Assembly (NCBI RefSeq): GCF_001270495.1
Contig: NZ_LGUR01000117.1
Span: 124,001-188,000, forward strand
Length of the DNA stretch: 64,000 bases
Direction: 5' to 3'
From: Streptomyces viridochromogenes
GTDB lineage: Bacteria > Actinomycetota > Actinomycetes > Streptomycetales > Streptomycetaceae
The stretch's first letter is position 1. Every line of letters starts with the position of its first letter. The translations under genes were made by a program, and so were the position numbers. This document shows positions 6,065 through 15,267 of the stretch, in pieces. A model generated the notes under the pieces. The model was not told the DNA's origin. It worked only from the letters and a program-made list of their open reading frames with translations, and did not search any database.

Positions 6065-7741
6065 TCACTTCCACCTGATACGAATCGACTCCTTGTCGAA
6101 GTAGCTGCCGTCCGGCATCCGGCCCGGCCGCGCCTTCCCCACCCGAATCTCCATCAGGTAATCGATTGCCGCCCGCCGACGCGACAGGTCGAACTGGTGG
6201 TTCCACACGGTGAGGATGTCGTCGGCCGCCACGAGCTCCGCGATCGGATTCCCCTTTACCGCGTCCTTCATCTGCTCCTCCGCGGCCTGCAGCCGCAGCC
6301 GCGCCGGCGCTGCCGCGGCACGCCACTCCTGCATGTCCATCTCGCCTTTACCAAGCGAGGTCGCGAGCTCGTCCAGCCGCTGGCGCGCAGCCCGCATCTC
6401 AGCCTGAACGGCACTCACGTTGATACTCGGCTCACGGCGGGCCAGTAGGTCGGCGGCGTCCGGCCGCGTCAGCCGCTCGATCACGTGAAGCACCACGTAG
6501 TCGTCCAGGCCCTTCCCGTCGCGCGTCACACAGCCGTTCTCGCATCGGTACGCATCCTCCATAGGACCTCGCTCAGCCCCGGCGCCCTTCTTCTTCCCGC
6601 GCCGTACGGGGCGCGGGAAGCCCTTCAGCTTTCCGTTGTCGCACTCGTCACAGACGTAGATCCGAGAGCCCAAGTGGCGGCGCACGTTCGTGGTGGAGGA
6701 CCGGCGTTCCGGCTCCTCCAGCATCGCGACCAGACTCCGATACGTCGGCTCGTCCACGAGGCGCATCCAGTCCGCACGCCCCACGATCTCGCCCCGATGC
6801 TGCATCAACCCCGCGTTGCGGGGGCGCATCAGCAACTTGCGAAGCTGGTTTTCCTTCTGCTCGTTGCCGTGCACGGACACGACGCCATGCTTCGCGTTCT
6901 CCGCAACGAGGGAGCGGAGTGAAACCCCAGCTAGAACCGCAAGCGTCTCCCGCGCGACGAGGGAGGCTTCCGAGTCTGCGGCAAAGCCCGCGTCGATCCC
7001 GCAGTTCGAGCACGCGAAGATAACCAGCAGGGTGTCGCTGCTGTCGCAGGCCTTGCAGATGAGGTCGCGGGTGAACTGGTCGTCCGCGCCGCAGCCTTCG
7101 CAGTGCCGGCGGTCTGTGAATCCGTCGGGGCCGTGCTTGCCGCAGGACGGGCATTCCAGGGTGCGGGGGGTACGGCCGTCCGACTCGAACCCGAATGGGC
7201 GGGGGCCGCCGCTGTACTCGCCGTGCTGGGCTTTCTGGTCCCGGGCCCGCTTCGACCGTTCGATCATCCGCTCGACTTCGTACCGGGCTTGGACGCCCAA
7301 CTGGCGGGCGATCATCCTGCCGGTGGCGGTGGACAGGTCGAGGTCGCCCGCCTTGACGGTGCGGGTGGGGATAGCGGCCGGCCCGCAGACGTCGATGTAC
7401 TCCTCCAGCTCGGCTGGGGAGCGGTGGAGGCGGTCGGTGTGCCAAGCCAGGACGCAGTCTCCTTCGCCGCGGCGGAGCTCTTCGAGCATCGCTTTGTAGT
7501 CGGGTCGCGGCTTGCCGCTGTACGCGGAGAGGTCGTTGTCCTCGAAGACGCGGACGATCCGGTACTCGGTGGTCGCGTCGGAGAGCCGCCCGGCGAGTTC
7601 ACGGCAGTCGTTGGTCTGCCGCTCGGTGGCGAGGTGGGCGCCTTCGCGGTCTTCACTGATGCGGGCGTAGATGAAGCAGCGGACTACTCGGCGGACCGCG
7701 GCGATGGCGGTGTGAACATGTTCGGGCACGTGCCTGAGCAT
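6065..7741 (-). CDS. int: Large serine integrase with an extra cysteine-rich insertion
   Basis: A 558-residue site-specific recombinase that would integrate and excise the prophage. The resolvase domain (about 20-165) has the catalytic Ser29 in YARISED and the conserved Arg cluster in AWHTDRLHRS. The recombinase domain begins at SGGPRPFGF (about 177) and resumes at SEASLVARETLAVLAG (about 257). Between them is an insertion with four CxxC motifs, at 197-200, 214-217, 229-232 and 244-247. The normal zinc ribbon follows with Cys364, 367, 400 and 404, then a coiled coil (about 430-500). The start at 7741 is within about ten bases of host-derived sequence, the usual serine-integrase arrangement. 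Confidence 0.92.
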   Translation of the reverse strand: MLRHVPEHVHTAIAAVRRVVRCFIYARISEDREGAHLATERQTNDCRELAGRLSDATTEYRIVRVFEDNDLSAYSGKPRPDYKAMLEELRRGEGDCVLAWHTDRLHRSPAELEEYIDVCGPAAIPTRTVKAGDLDLSTATGRMIARQLGVQARYEVERMIERSKRARDQKAQHGEYSGGPRPFGFESDGRTPRTLECPSCGKHGPDGFTDRRHCEGCGADDQFTRDLICKACDSSDTLLVIFACSNCGIDAGFAADSEASLVARETLAVLAGVSLRSLVAENAKHGVVSVHGNEQKENQLRKLLMRPRNAGLMQHRGEIVGRADWMRLVDEPTYRSLVAMLEEPERRSSTTNVRRHLGSRIYVCDECDNGKLKGFPRPVRRGKKKGAGAERGPMEDAYRCENGCVTRDGKGLDDYVVLHVIERLTRPDAADLLARREPSINVSAVQAEMRAARQRLDELATSLGKGEMDMQEWRAAAAPARLRLQAAEEQMKDAVKGNPIAELVAADDILTVWNHQFDLSRRRAAIDYLMEIRVGKARPGRMPDGSYFDKESIRIRWK

Positions 7742-7770
7742 GCCACTTTAGAGGTCACCTTCGCAGCACT
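7742..7770. other. Prophage-chromosome junction (attL or attR)
   Basis: Reading left to right, integrase sequence ends at 7741. From 7752 onward an open frame encodes host PHP-type protein sequence with no start codon and with an in-frame TAG at 7749-7751. The crossover core must lie in about 7742-7770 (AGGTCACCTTCGCAGCACTT region). The matching half-site is outside the window, so the exact core cannot be fixed. Confidence 0.6.
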
Positions 7771-9119
7771 TCGGCCACGCCAAGTACGGGGCCGCGCTGG
7801 AGCACGAGGAGATCCTCAGGGCGCGCGCCGAGAACCCGCGCCAGCTCATCTTCCAGGGCCTGGAGTGGTACATCCCGGCCGCCGAGCACTGCACGGTCTT
7901 CGCGGCGCCCGGCGCGCACGAGGTCGACCTGCTCACGCGGTTCGAGAGCGCCTACGACGGCAAGCTGCTCGGCTACGACAAGGGCGGGGCCGCCGACGCT
8001 GACACGGCCCGCAACGAGGCCCACGCGGTGAAGGCCCTCAAGTGGCTGGCCGAGCAGCGCCGCACGGGCTACGTGGACGACGTCCTGGTCCTCGCCAACC
8101 ACCCGATGCGGCTCGGTATCGACTCCCCGCACGAGATGCGGGCCTGGCGGGACGCGGCTCCCGAGATCATGGTCGGCATGGAGGGCGCGCCCGGCGCCCA
8201 GGGCGCGGCCATCCCCGGGTGGCGCGGCGCGACCTCGATCCGCGGCGAGTACGAGAACAAGCCGTCGGCGCAGTCATGGGCGGGCTACCCGGCGGACGCG
8301 TATCTGACGTACGGCGGCTTCGACTGGGCGACCGCGACGGTGGGCGGTCTGTGGGACTCGATGCTGGCCGAGGGCCGGCTCTTCTCGATCACCACCAACT
8401 CCGACGCGCACCGCATCGTCTTCGACACCTGGAAGAACGGCGACTGGCCTGCGGGCCAGAACTTCGACACCACCGGCAAGCTGCCCGACCCGGTCGACAC
8501 CACCACCCCGCAGCCGGGCAGCGACTTCTGGCCGGGCCAGTTCAGCCGCACCCACGTCGGTGTGACCCGCTACGGCTACCGCGCGGTGATGGCGGGCCTG
8601 CGCGCGGGCCGGGTCTGGCTCGACCACGGGCATCTGCTCGACGGCCTCGACGTCCGCCTCAAGCGGGACTGCGACCATGGTCGGGGCGTCACCCTGGGCG
8701 GCCGGCTGCGGGTGCGCAAGGGCGAGAAGCTCACGCTGAACGTGACGGTCACGACCGCGTCCCGGCCCAACTCCCAGGGGATCCTCCCGGAGTTGGCGCA
8801 CGTGGACGTCATCCGGGGCGCGGTGCGCTGCCCGGTGACCGACCGGAACACCTGGCAGGCCCCGGACACCAAGGTGGTGCGGACGAAGGACGTCAGCGGC
8901 CGCAAGGGGACGTACACCCTGAGCATCCCGCTGTCCGCCGGAAGCGAGTCCTTCTACGTGCGGCTGCGCGGCAGCGACGGCAACCGTCACGGCGCGGGCT
9001 ATCTCGGCGCCTCGGTCGACCCGCACGGGCCGATCCCGCACACGCCCGGAGACGGTGACCCGTGGGCCGATACGTGGTTCTATTCGAACCCCGTATTCGT
9101 CGACGTGGCAGGGGCCTGA
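7752..9119 (+). pseudogene. PHP-domain-type secreted protein, 5' end removed by prophage insertion
   Basis: An open frame of 455 codons that reads as the C-terminal part of a PHP (polymerase and histidinol phosphatase)-like protein. It has HEEILRARAENPRQLIFQGLEWY near the start, VLVLANHPMRLGI around codon 117 and ITTNSDAHRIV around codon 215, the His/Asp motifs of this family. It ends in beta-sandwich-like sequence and overlaps the next gene (ATGA). There is no start codon and an in-frame TAG lies at 7749. The N-terminal part and promoter are presumably at the other prophage end. The first usable start, the GTG at 8028, would lack much of the metal-binding domain. Excision would restore the gene. 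Confidence 0.8.
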
Positions 9120-9964
9120 TGAAGCGTCATCTCCGCACTCTCGGTTGCTTATCGGTCGCGCTCACCCTCGGTGCGGGGACGGCGGCCGCCGCCGACACGG
9201 CCCCGCACTGGGCGCAGACCGGCACGGCGTACACGGACACGCTCGGCGGCGGACAGGGGCTGGCGAGCCGCGCGGACGGCACACTGCTGTACCGCGGGCT
9301 CGCCTCCATCCCACTGGACCTGCGGATCAAGGGCTGGAACCACGTCGGGGACCCGGACATCGCGCGGGGCCACGTCTTCGACGCCTACCAGGGCCCCGAC
9401 ACGGCCACGTCGAAGATGTTCGCGGTGACGACCCCGGCCGGGAAGCGCTACGAGTACGTCCACCGGCTCAACCCGGGCGAGAAGCTGAACAACTCCTTCG
9501 CCGCCGTCTCGCCCGACGGGCAGTGGCTGGTGTCGGGCGAGTGGGGTTAGCAGCGAAGACTCCAGGTGTTCCCCGCGCCCCTGCTCAACCCGGCCACCCC
9601 GCCGGCGGGCGGGGACCTGACGGAGACCTGGCAGATCACCCTGGACAAGCCGGTGCGCGACATCCAGGGCTGCGACTTCGTGACGGACACACGCCTGCTG
9701 TGCGCCTCGAACGACGCCACGGGGACACTCTTCCCGGAGATCCGCCCCCTCCTCCAGGTCGACCTGCCGCACAAGGTGGACGGCCGGCCGATCACCGGCA
9801 CGGTGAAGAGCCTGTTCGCACTGCCGCAACGCAGCGTGTGTTCGGGCACCTTCGAGACGGAGGGCGTCGACTACGACGTGAACAGCGGCACCCTGCGGGC
9901 GGAGATGATCCCGCCCGGGGTGTGCGCGGTGGCGACCGCCGTGTACTCCTACCGGCAGGGCTGA
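9119..9964 (+). pseudogene. Secreted hypothetical protein gene with an in-frame amber codon
   Basis: A continuous frame of 281 codons interrupted only by TAG at 9548-9550 (codon 144). Residues 1-27 form a signal peptide (MKRHLRTLGCLSVALTLGAG...). The part before the stop ends in SPDGQWLVSGEWG and the same frame resumes with LQVFPAPLLNPATPPAGG and continues through Cys-containing segments to SYRQG. The two halves read as one beta-propeller-like protein. The gene overlaps the disrupted PHP gene by four bases, so both shared a transcript. Loss of the upstream gene may have relaxed selection. A sequencing error or readthrough is possible. Confidence 0.7.
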
Positions 9965-9967
9965 CGG

Positions 9968-10423
9968 TCAGGCGTAGAACCGCGACAGACTCTGCAGGAC
10001 GGCGGCGGGCTTCCCGCCGCCGTCGATCTCTATGGTGCCGTCGACGGTGATCTGCACCCCGCCCGGCACGTCCTCGACCTCCGTCAGCTTCCCGACGAGC
10101 CGGATCCGCGAGCCGACCTTGACCGGCGAGGGGAAACGCACCTTGTTCAGGCCGTAGTTGACCTTCGTGGTGACGCCCTGGACGTCGAGCAGCTCGGTGA
10201 ACAGGGGGATGAAGAGGGAGAGGGTGAGGTAGCCGTGGGCGATGGGGGCTCCGAACGGTCCCTCGGCCGCCTTCTCCGGGTCCACGTGGATCCACTGGTG
10301 GTCACCCGTGGCGTCGGCGAACGTGTTGATGCGGTCCTGGGTGATCTCGATCCACTCGCTGGTGCCGAGGTCGCTGCCCGCCAGCTTCTTCAGTTCGTCG
10401 AGGCCGTTCACGGTGATGCTCAT
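9968..10423 (-). CDS. MaoC-like enoyl-CoA hydratase/dehydratase
   Basis: A 151-residue single hot-dog-fold protein. The hydratase-2 signature is clear: ATGDHQWIHVDPEKA with Asp40 and His45 as the predicted catalytic pair, followed by GPFGAPIAHGYLTLSL. The expected reaction is reversible hydration of a 2-enoyl-CoA. It is the last gene of the operon SDR - amidohydrolase - acyl-CoA synthetase - maoC, eight bases after the synthetase stop. The ATG at 10423 follows a ribosome binding site overlapping the previous gene. Its 3' end meets the secreted-protein pseudogene with only three bases between. Confidence 0.9.
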   Translation of the reverse strand: MSITVNGLDELKKLAGSDLGTSEWIEITQDRINTFADATGDHQWIHVDPEKAAEGPFGAPIAHGYLTLSLFIPLFTELLDVQGVTTKVNYGLNKVRFPSPVKVGSRIRLVGKLTEVEDVPGGVQITVDGTIEIDGGGKPAAVLQSLSRFYA

Positions 10424-10431
10424 GGGGTTCC

Positions 10432-11934
10432 TTAACTGTTGCCGTACCGGGTACGGACACGGGACTTGAGGAGCTTTCCCGAGGCGGTGCGCGGGAGTTC
10501 CTCCGCGAGGACCACCGACTTGGGAATCTTGTACTTGGCGAGGCGACCGGCGAGGGACGCGAGGATCTCGTCGGGGTCGGGCGTGGTGCCCTCGCGGGGG
10601 ACGACGACCGCGCGCGGCACCTCGCCCCACTTGTCGTCGGGCACGCCGATGACCGCGCACTCGACGATGTCCGGGTGGGCGAGGAGCAGGTCCTCGATCT
10701 CGGCGGGGTAGATGTTCTCGCCGCCGGAAATAATCATGTCCTTGATCCGGTCGACGATGAAGACATAGCCGTCCTCGTCGATGCGGGCCGCGTCCCCGCT
10801 GCGGAACCAGCCGTCGGCGAAGGACGCGGCCGTCTCCTCGGGCAGCCCCCAGTAGCCGGGCATGACGTGCGGTCCGCGGAGCACGACCTCGCCGGTCTCT
10901 CCGACGTCGACCGGCGCCATGTCCGGCCGTACGACGCGTACGTCGCTGAAGAAGTGCGGTACGCCCGCCGAACCGGCCTTGCTCACCGAGTGTTCGGCGT
11001 CCAGGAACAGGGTGCCGGGCGCGGCCTCCGTCATGCCGTAGCCCTGAAGGAACGTCAGGTCGCGTTCCTGGTAGGCGGCGATGAGCGGGGTGGGGACCGG
11101 GGAGCCGCCGCAGGTCAGGATGCGGAGGGAGGACAGGTCGGCGTCGGGCCAGCGGGGGTGGCGGGCGATCTGGTCGAACATGGTCGGTACGCCGAACATG
11201 AAGGTGATCCGGTGCCGTTCGACCAGGTCGAGGGTGGCATCCGGGTCGAATGCCTCGACCAGGACACAGGCGCCGCCCTTGAGCAGGACCGGGAGCGTCA
11301 GCATGTTCAGGCCGGCCGTGTGGAACAACGGGGCCGAGACCAGGGCGCGTTCGTCGGCGATCAGGTCGGTGTCGACGAGGACGTTGATCGCGTTCCAGAT
11401 GATGTTGCCGTGGGTGAGCATCGCGCCCTTGGGGCGGCCGGTCGTCCCCGAGGTGTACATGATGATGCAGGTGTCGTCCGGGGTGACCGGTGTGTCGATG
11501 GGCTCCTCGGAGGCCGAGGCGAGCGCCTCCTCGTACTCGGCGCCCACTTCGACGTAGGTGCGGACGTCCGTGCTGCCCGGCAGTCCGGCCACCAGCCCGG
11601 CGTGCGACGGGCCGTAGACGAGGGCCTTGGCGCCGGAGTCGGCGAGTTGGTAGGCGATCTCGGGTCCGGCCAGGCGGGTGTTGAGCGGGACGAAGACCGC
11701 GCCGAGCGTGCCGGCCGCGAACAGGGTCTCCAGGTAGGAGGGGTGGTTCGGGCCGAGGTAGGCGATGCGGTCGCCGCGGCGCACGCCCCTCTCGCGCAGG
11801 GCGTGGGCGAGACGGGTCGTGCGGGTGTGCAGGGTGCGGTAGTCGGTGGACGTCTCGCCGTGGATCAGGGCGGTGCGGTGCGGGGTCTTGCGGGCCCGGC
11901 GTGCGGGCCATGACCCCAGTCCCTCGTTGCGCAT
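10432..11934 (-). CDS. fadD: Acyl-CoA synthetase, AMP-forming
   Basis: A 500-residue class I adenylate-forming enzyme converting a carboxylic acid, ATP and CoA to acyl-CoA. Visible motifs are the P-loop IIMYTSGTTGRPKG (about 160-173), GYGMTEAAP (about 298), the hinge region GDAARIDEDGYVFIVDRIKDMI (about 378-399), and the C-terminal lysine in RTASGKLLKS. Length is typical for short FadD/4-coumarate-ligase-like members. Substrate is not predictable; neighbours (MaoC, SDR, amidohydrolase) suggest a degradation pathway for an aromatic or branched acid. The start lies ten bases after the amidohydrolase stop. Confidence 0.92.
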   Translation of the reverse strand: MRNEGLGSWPARRARKTPHRTALIHGETSTDYRTLHTRTTRLAHALRERGVRRGDRIAYLGPNHPSYLETLFAAGTLGAVFVPLNTRLAGPEIAYQLADSGAKALVYGPSHAGLVAGLPGSTDVRTYVEVGAEYEEALASASEEPIDTPVTPDDTCIIMYTSGTTGRPKGAMLTHGNIIWNAINVLVDTDLIADERALVSAPLFHTAGLNMLTLPVLLKGGACVLVEAFDPDATLDLVERHRITFMFGVPTMFDQIARHPRWPDADLSSLRILTCGGSPVPTPLIAAYQERDLTFLQGYGMTEAAPGTLFLDAEHSVSKAGSAGVPHFFSDVRVVRPDMAPVDVGETGEVVLRGPHVMPGYWGLPEETAASFADGWFRSGDAARIDEDGYVFIVDRIKDMIISGGENIYPAEIEDLLLAHPDIVECAVIGVPDDKWGEVPRAVVVPREGTTPDPDEILASLAGRLAKYKIPKSVVLAEELPRTASGKLLKSRVRTRYGNS

Positions 11935-11944
11935 GTCACGCCCC

Positions 11945-12832
11945 TTACGGTTTCGTCAGCCCGAGCAGCCGGGCGGCGTTCTCCTTGAGGATCTTCGGCT
12001 TCACCTCGTCCTTGATCGACAGCTTCTCGAAGTCGGCGAGCCAGCGGTCGGGGGTGAGGACGGGGAAGTCGGAGCCGAAGAGGACCTTGTCCTTCAGCAG
12101 GGTGTTGGCGTACTGCACCAGCTGCGGCGGGAAGTACTTCGGCGACCAGCCGGACAGGTCGATGTGCACGCCCGGCTTGTGCGTGGCGACGGCGAGGGCC
12201 TCGTCCTGCCAGGGGAAGGACGGATGCGCCAGGATGATCTTCAGATGCGGGAAGTCGGCCGCCACGTCGTCCACGTGGAGGGGGTTCGAGTACTTCAGCC
12301 GGATGCCGCCCCCGCCGGGGACTCCGGCGCCGATGCCCGTCTGGCCCGTGTGGAAGAGGGCGATGGTGCCCGTCTCCTCGATCACCTCGTAGAGGTCGTA
12401 CGCCACCGAGCGGTCGTTGGGGAAGAAGCCCTGGATGCTGGGGTGGAACTTGAAGCCCCGCACCCCGTACTCCTCGACCAGGCGCCTGGCCTGCTTCACG
12501 CCCGCCTTGCCGCGGAAGGGGTCGATGGAGGCGAAGGGGATGAGGACGTCCGCGTTGGCGGCCGCGGCCTCCGCGACCTCCTCGTTCGGGACGGGCGCGG
12601 TGCCGGTGGCGGACTCGGCGTCGACCGTGAAGATCACGGCGGCCATCTTCCGCTCGCGGTAGTACGCGGCGGTCTCCTCCAGGGTCGGCTTCCGCTTGCC
12701 CTCGACCTTGAAGTAGGCCGAGGAGGCGTCGTGCAGGTCGTCGTCCAGGGAGGAGTGGCCCTTGGAGGACACCTCCGCGTGGGTGTGGACGTCGATCGCG
12801 ACGAGGTCGTCGACATTCATGGCCAGGGCCAT
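11945..12832 (-). CDS. Amidohydrolase-2 family protein (metal-dependent TIM barrel)
   Basis: A 295-residue protein of the amidohydrolase_2 / ACMSD-like family. The N-terminal metal motif is AIDVHTHAE (about 14-22). GVRGFKFHPSIQGF lies mid-protein, LFHTG and LAHPSFPW supply later histidines, and LFGSDFPVLTP supplies the late Asp. Such enzymes decarboxylate or hydrolyse ring-cleavage products and related acids. The ATG at 12832 overlaps the SDR stop codon (TGATG), implying coupled translation; a second ATG at 12820 is possible. Exact substrate unknown. Confidence 0.85.
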   Translation of the reverse strand: MALAMNVDDLVAIDVHTHAEVSSKGHSSLDDDLHDASSAYFKVEGKRKPTLEETAAYYRERKMAAVIFTVDAESATGTAPVPNEEVAEAAAANADVLIPFASIDPFRGKAGVKQARRLVEEYGVRGFKFHPSIQGFFPNDRSVAYDLYEVIEETGTIALFHTGQTGIGAGVPGGGGIRLKYSNPLHVDDVAADFPHLKIILAHPSFPWQDEALAVATHKPGVHIDLSGWSPKYFPPQLVQYANTLLKDKVLFGSDFPVLTPDRWLADFEKLSIKDEVKPKILKENAARLLGLTKP

Positions 12833-13749
12833 CACGCCTCCGGGAACTTGGGCGCCGGGATACCGACCGACTGGAGTTCGGCGCCGACCGAGGTGGGCCA
12901 GACGTCGGCCAGGGTGTCGGGGGTCCAGCCGCCGTCGGCGTAGACCGCCGCGATCTCGTGCGGATGCGACCAGAGTGCCACCTTGTCGCCGCCGACGCCG
13001 ATGGCCTGGCCGGTTACGCCCCGGGCCGCCTCGGAGGCGAGGAAGGGGACGAGGGCCGCGCAGTCCTCGGGGGTGCCGAAGCCCTCGCCCTTGCGCAGGA
13101 AGTCGGGCAGCGGCTCGCCGTTCTTCATCGCCTCGATGTACGGGGCGAAGGCGGGGATGGTCTCGGTCATGGCGGTCGCGGCGACCGGCACGATCGCGTT
13201 GACGGTGATGTTCGCGCGGCCCAGCTCCATCGACCAGGTGCGGGCGAAAGCGGCGATGCCGGCCTTGGCGGCGGCGTAGTTCGTCTGGCCGAAGTTGCCG
13301 CGCTGACCGGCCGGGGAGCCGACCAGGATCAGGGTGCCGCCCTCGCCCTGCTCGCGCATCCGGACGGCGGCGGCGCGGGCGCAGGTGAAGGTGCCCTTGA
13401 GATGGGTGGTGATCACCGCGTCGAAGTCCTCGTCGGTCATCTTCCACAGGACCTTGTCGCGCAGGATGCCCGCGTTGGTCACCAGGATGTCGAGCCGCCC
13501 GAACTCCTCGACCGCGCGGTTCACCAGCCGCTCCGCGGCCTCGGTCGTGCCGACCGGGACGACCTCGGCGACGGCGGTGCCGCCGGCCTCGGTGATGGAC
13601 TTCACGGCCGCCTCCGCCACGGCCTCGTCGATGTCGTTGACGACCACGGAGGCGCCGTGCGCGGCCAGGGCGTGGGCGTAGGCGAGGCCGAGGCCCCGGC
13701 CGCTGCCGGTGACGACGGCGGCCTTGCCGGTGAGATCGATGCTGGGCAA
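12832..13749 (-). CDS. Short-chain dehydrogenase/reductase
   Basis: A 305-residue NAD(P)-dependent oxidoreductase. Residues 9-20 carry the Rossmann motif (VVTGSGRGLGLAYA), residues about 92-96 NAG (TNAGI), and the catalytic region has Ser near ILVGSPAGQRGN and the YxxxK as NYAAAKAG. At 305 residues it matches the longer 3-hydroxyacyl-CoA-dehydrogenase-like SDRs of beta-oxidation-type pathways. It is the first gene of the operon and is divergent from the MarR gene, with an imperfect palindrome at 13799-13823 between them. Confidence 0.9.
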   Translation of the reverse strand: MPSIDLTGKAAVVTGSGRGLGLAYAHALAAHGASVVVNDIDEAVAEAAVKSITEAGGTAVAEVVPVGTTEAAERLVNRAVEEFGRLDILVTNAGILRDKVLWKMTDEDFDAVITTHLKGTFTCARAAAVRMREQGEGGTLILVGSPAGQRGNFGQTNYAAAKAGIAAFARTWSMELGRANITVNAIVPVAATAMTETIPAFAPYIEAMKNGEPLPDFLRKGEGFGTPEDCAALVPFLASEAARGVTGQAIGVGGDKVALWSHPHEIAAVYADGGWTPDTLADVWPTSVGAELQSVGIPAPKFPEA

Positions 13750-13798
13750 GGGAGGGTCCCTTCGACGTGGGGTGCGGCTACGAGATCGAAGTTAAGAG

Positions 13799-13823
13799 CA
13801 ATAATTGATGTCGTCAATAGTTG
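13799..13823. promoter_or_regulatory. Candidate MarR operator
   Basis: CAATAATTGA at 13799-13808 and TCAATAGTTG at 13814-13823 form an imperfect inverted repeat with a five-base centre and an exact ATTGA/TCAAT core. This AT-rich block is the only such sequence in the 95-base divergent gap between the SDR operon and the MarR gene. Confidence 0.45.
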
Positions 13824-13844
13824 TTGGTGACCTTCGGGTGCGTC

Positions 13845-14381
13845 ATGCTGGAATCTGTACAGAGGAACCCCGGCACCGGGGCCGAGACCAGGGAGTCCGC
13901 CATCGCCCGCCAGCACGCCAAGAACCCGGCACCCATCGACGCGAACGAACCGTGGATGCGCGGACTGCACGCGGACACGGGTTACCTGCTGTACCGCATG
14001 GGCCTGCGCTCGGGTCAGTTGTTCAACACGTTCCTGCAGGAGTCGGGGGTGCGGCTGCGCCACTACGCGGTGCTGCGGTTCCTCGCCACGTCGCCGGGCG
14101 CGCTCCAGCGCGAGCTGAGCGCGTCGCTCGGCTACGACCCGAGCGCGATCGTCGGCCTGGTCGACGACCTGGAGAAGCTGGGCTTCGCCGAGCGGCGCCC
14201 CTCCCCCGACGACCGCCGCAGCCGGATCATCGTCCTGACCGAGGGCGGCCGGGCGTTCCTGCGGGACACCGACGAGGCCGGGCAGCGTGTCACCAACGAG
14301 TTGCTCCAGCCCCTCGACGCCGCCGAGCGCGAGCAGCTCCACGCGCTGCTCCAGCGCGTCACCGAGTCCGGGCTGGGGTGA
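13845..14381 (+). CDS. MarR-family transcriptional regulator
   Basis: A 178-residue winged-helix regulator from the ATG at 13845; upstream TTG/GTG starts are also possible because no strong ribosome binding site is visible. The DNA-binding part spans about 70-145: YAVLRFLATSPGALQRELSASLGYDPSAIVGLVDDLEKLGFAERRPSPDDRRSRIIVLTEGGRAF, with the typical wing DDRRSR. It is divergent from the SDR-amidohydrolase-acyl-CoA synthetase-MaoC operon, so it probably represses that operon until an aromatic or acyl ligand binds. Confidence 0.88.
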   Translation: MLESVQRNPGTGAETRESAIARQHAKNPAPIDANEPWMRGLHADTGYLLYRMGLRSGQLFNTFLQESGVRLRHYAVLRFLATSPGALQRELSASLGYDPSAIVGLVDDLEKLGFAERRPSPDDRRSRIIVLTEGGRAFLRDTDEAGQRVTNELLQPLDAAEREQLHALLQRVTESGLG

Positions 14382-14399
14382 CGCGGTAATGAGGTGCCC

Positions 14400-15224
14400 A
14401 TGACCACCGACGCGGTACCGTCCCCGCCGCCTGTGCCGGCCCCGCCGTCTCTGCCGCCCGCGCCGGCCAAAGGGCCGCGTTCCGCGCCCGACCGGCTGCT
14501 GTCCGTGCTCGGGGCCTTCGACCTCGAACATCCGGCGCTGTCCCTGACGGACATCAGCCGACGGGCCGGGCTGAGCCTGAGCACCGCGCACCGGCTCGTG
14601 ACCGCCCTTGCCGAGTGGGGCGCCCTGGAGCGGGACGACTCCGGTCTCTACCACGTCGGGCTGCGACTGTGGGAGCTCGCGGCACTGGCGCCGCGCGGGC
14701 CGGCACTGCGGCAGATCGCGTTGCCGTACCTGGAGGACCTGTACGAAGCGACGCACGAGAACGTGCAGTTGGCGGTCCGGGACGGGAACGAGGTCGTCTA
14801 CATCGAGTGGCTGTCGGGACGCTCCGCGGTCGGCGTGCACATCCGGGTCGGGGCGCGCTGGCCGCTGCACGCCACCGGGGTCGGGCTCGCGCTGCTCGCG
14901 CACGGCGACCCCGAGTTCCAGGAGGAGTACTGCGCCGGGCCGCTCGCCTCCTTCACGCCGTACACCGTCACCGAACCGGCCCGGCTGCGCCGCATGCTGG
15001 CCGACGTGCGCCGCGCGGGGGTCGCGGTGAGCAGCCGCCAGGTCACGGACGACGCGCTGTCGGTGGCCGCCCCGGTGCGCGGTCCGGGCGGGTCGGTCGT
15101 CGCCGCCGTGTCCGTGGTCGTGCCCCAGGCCGACGCGCAGGTCCCGGTGCTGGTGCCGGCCGTGCGGCTCGCGGCGCGCGGGATCTCGCGGGGTCTGGGG
15201 TGGCAGCCGGAGAAGGGGACGTAG
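14400..15224 (+). CDS. IclR-family transcriptional regulator
   Basis: A 274-residue regulator. The ATG at 14400 has GAGGTG eight bases upstream; an in-frame GTG at 14394 is less likely. A Pro-rich N-terminus precedes the winged helix (about 30-85, SVLGAFDLEHPALSLTDISRRAGLSLSTAHRLVTALAEWG). The IclR effector domain follows (about 100-265) with PYLEDLYEATHENVQLAVRDGNEVVYIEWL and the SVAAPVRGPGGSVVAAVSV loop. It lies 18 bases after the MarR gene and may be co-transcribed, giving two regulators for the acyl-CoA operon, or may act elsewhere. Confidence 0.88.
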   Translation: MTTDAVPSPPPVPAPPSLPPAPAKGPRSAPDRLLSVLGAFDLEHPALSLTDISRRAGLSLSTAHRLVTALAEWGALERDDSGLYHVGLRLWELAALAPRGPALRQIALPYLEDLYEATHENVQLAVRDGNEVVYIEWLSGRSAVGVHIRVGARWPLHATGVGLALLAHGDPEFQEEYCAGPLASFTPYTVTEPARLRRMLADVRRAGVAVSSRQVTDDALSVAAPVRGPGGSVVAAVSVVVPQADAQVPVLVPAVRLAARGISRGLGWQPEKGT

Positions 15225-15267
15225 GGGCGCCGCACGACGGCGTTTCGCCCCGCGGGTCCGACCGGCG

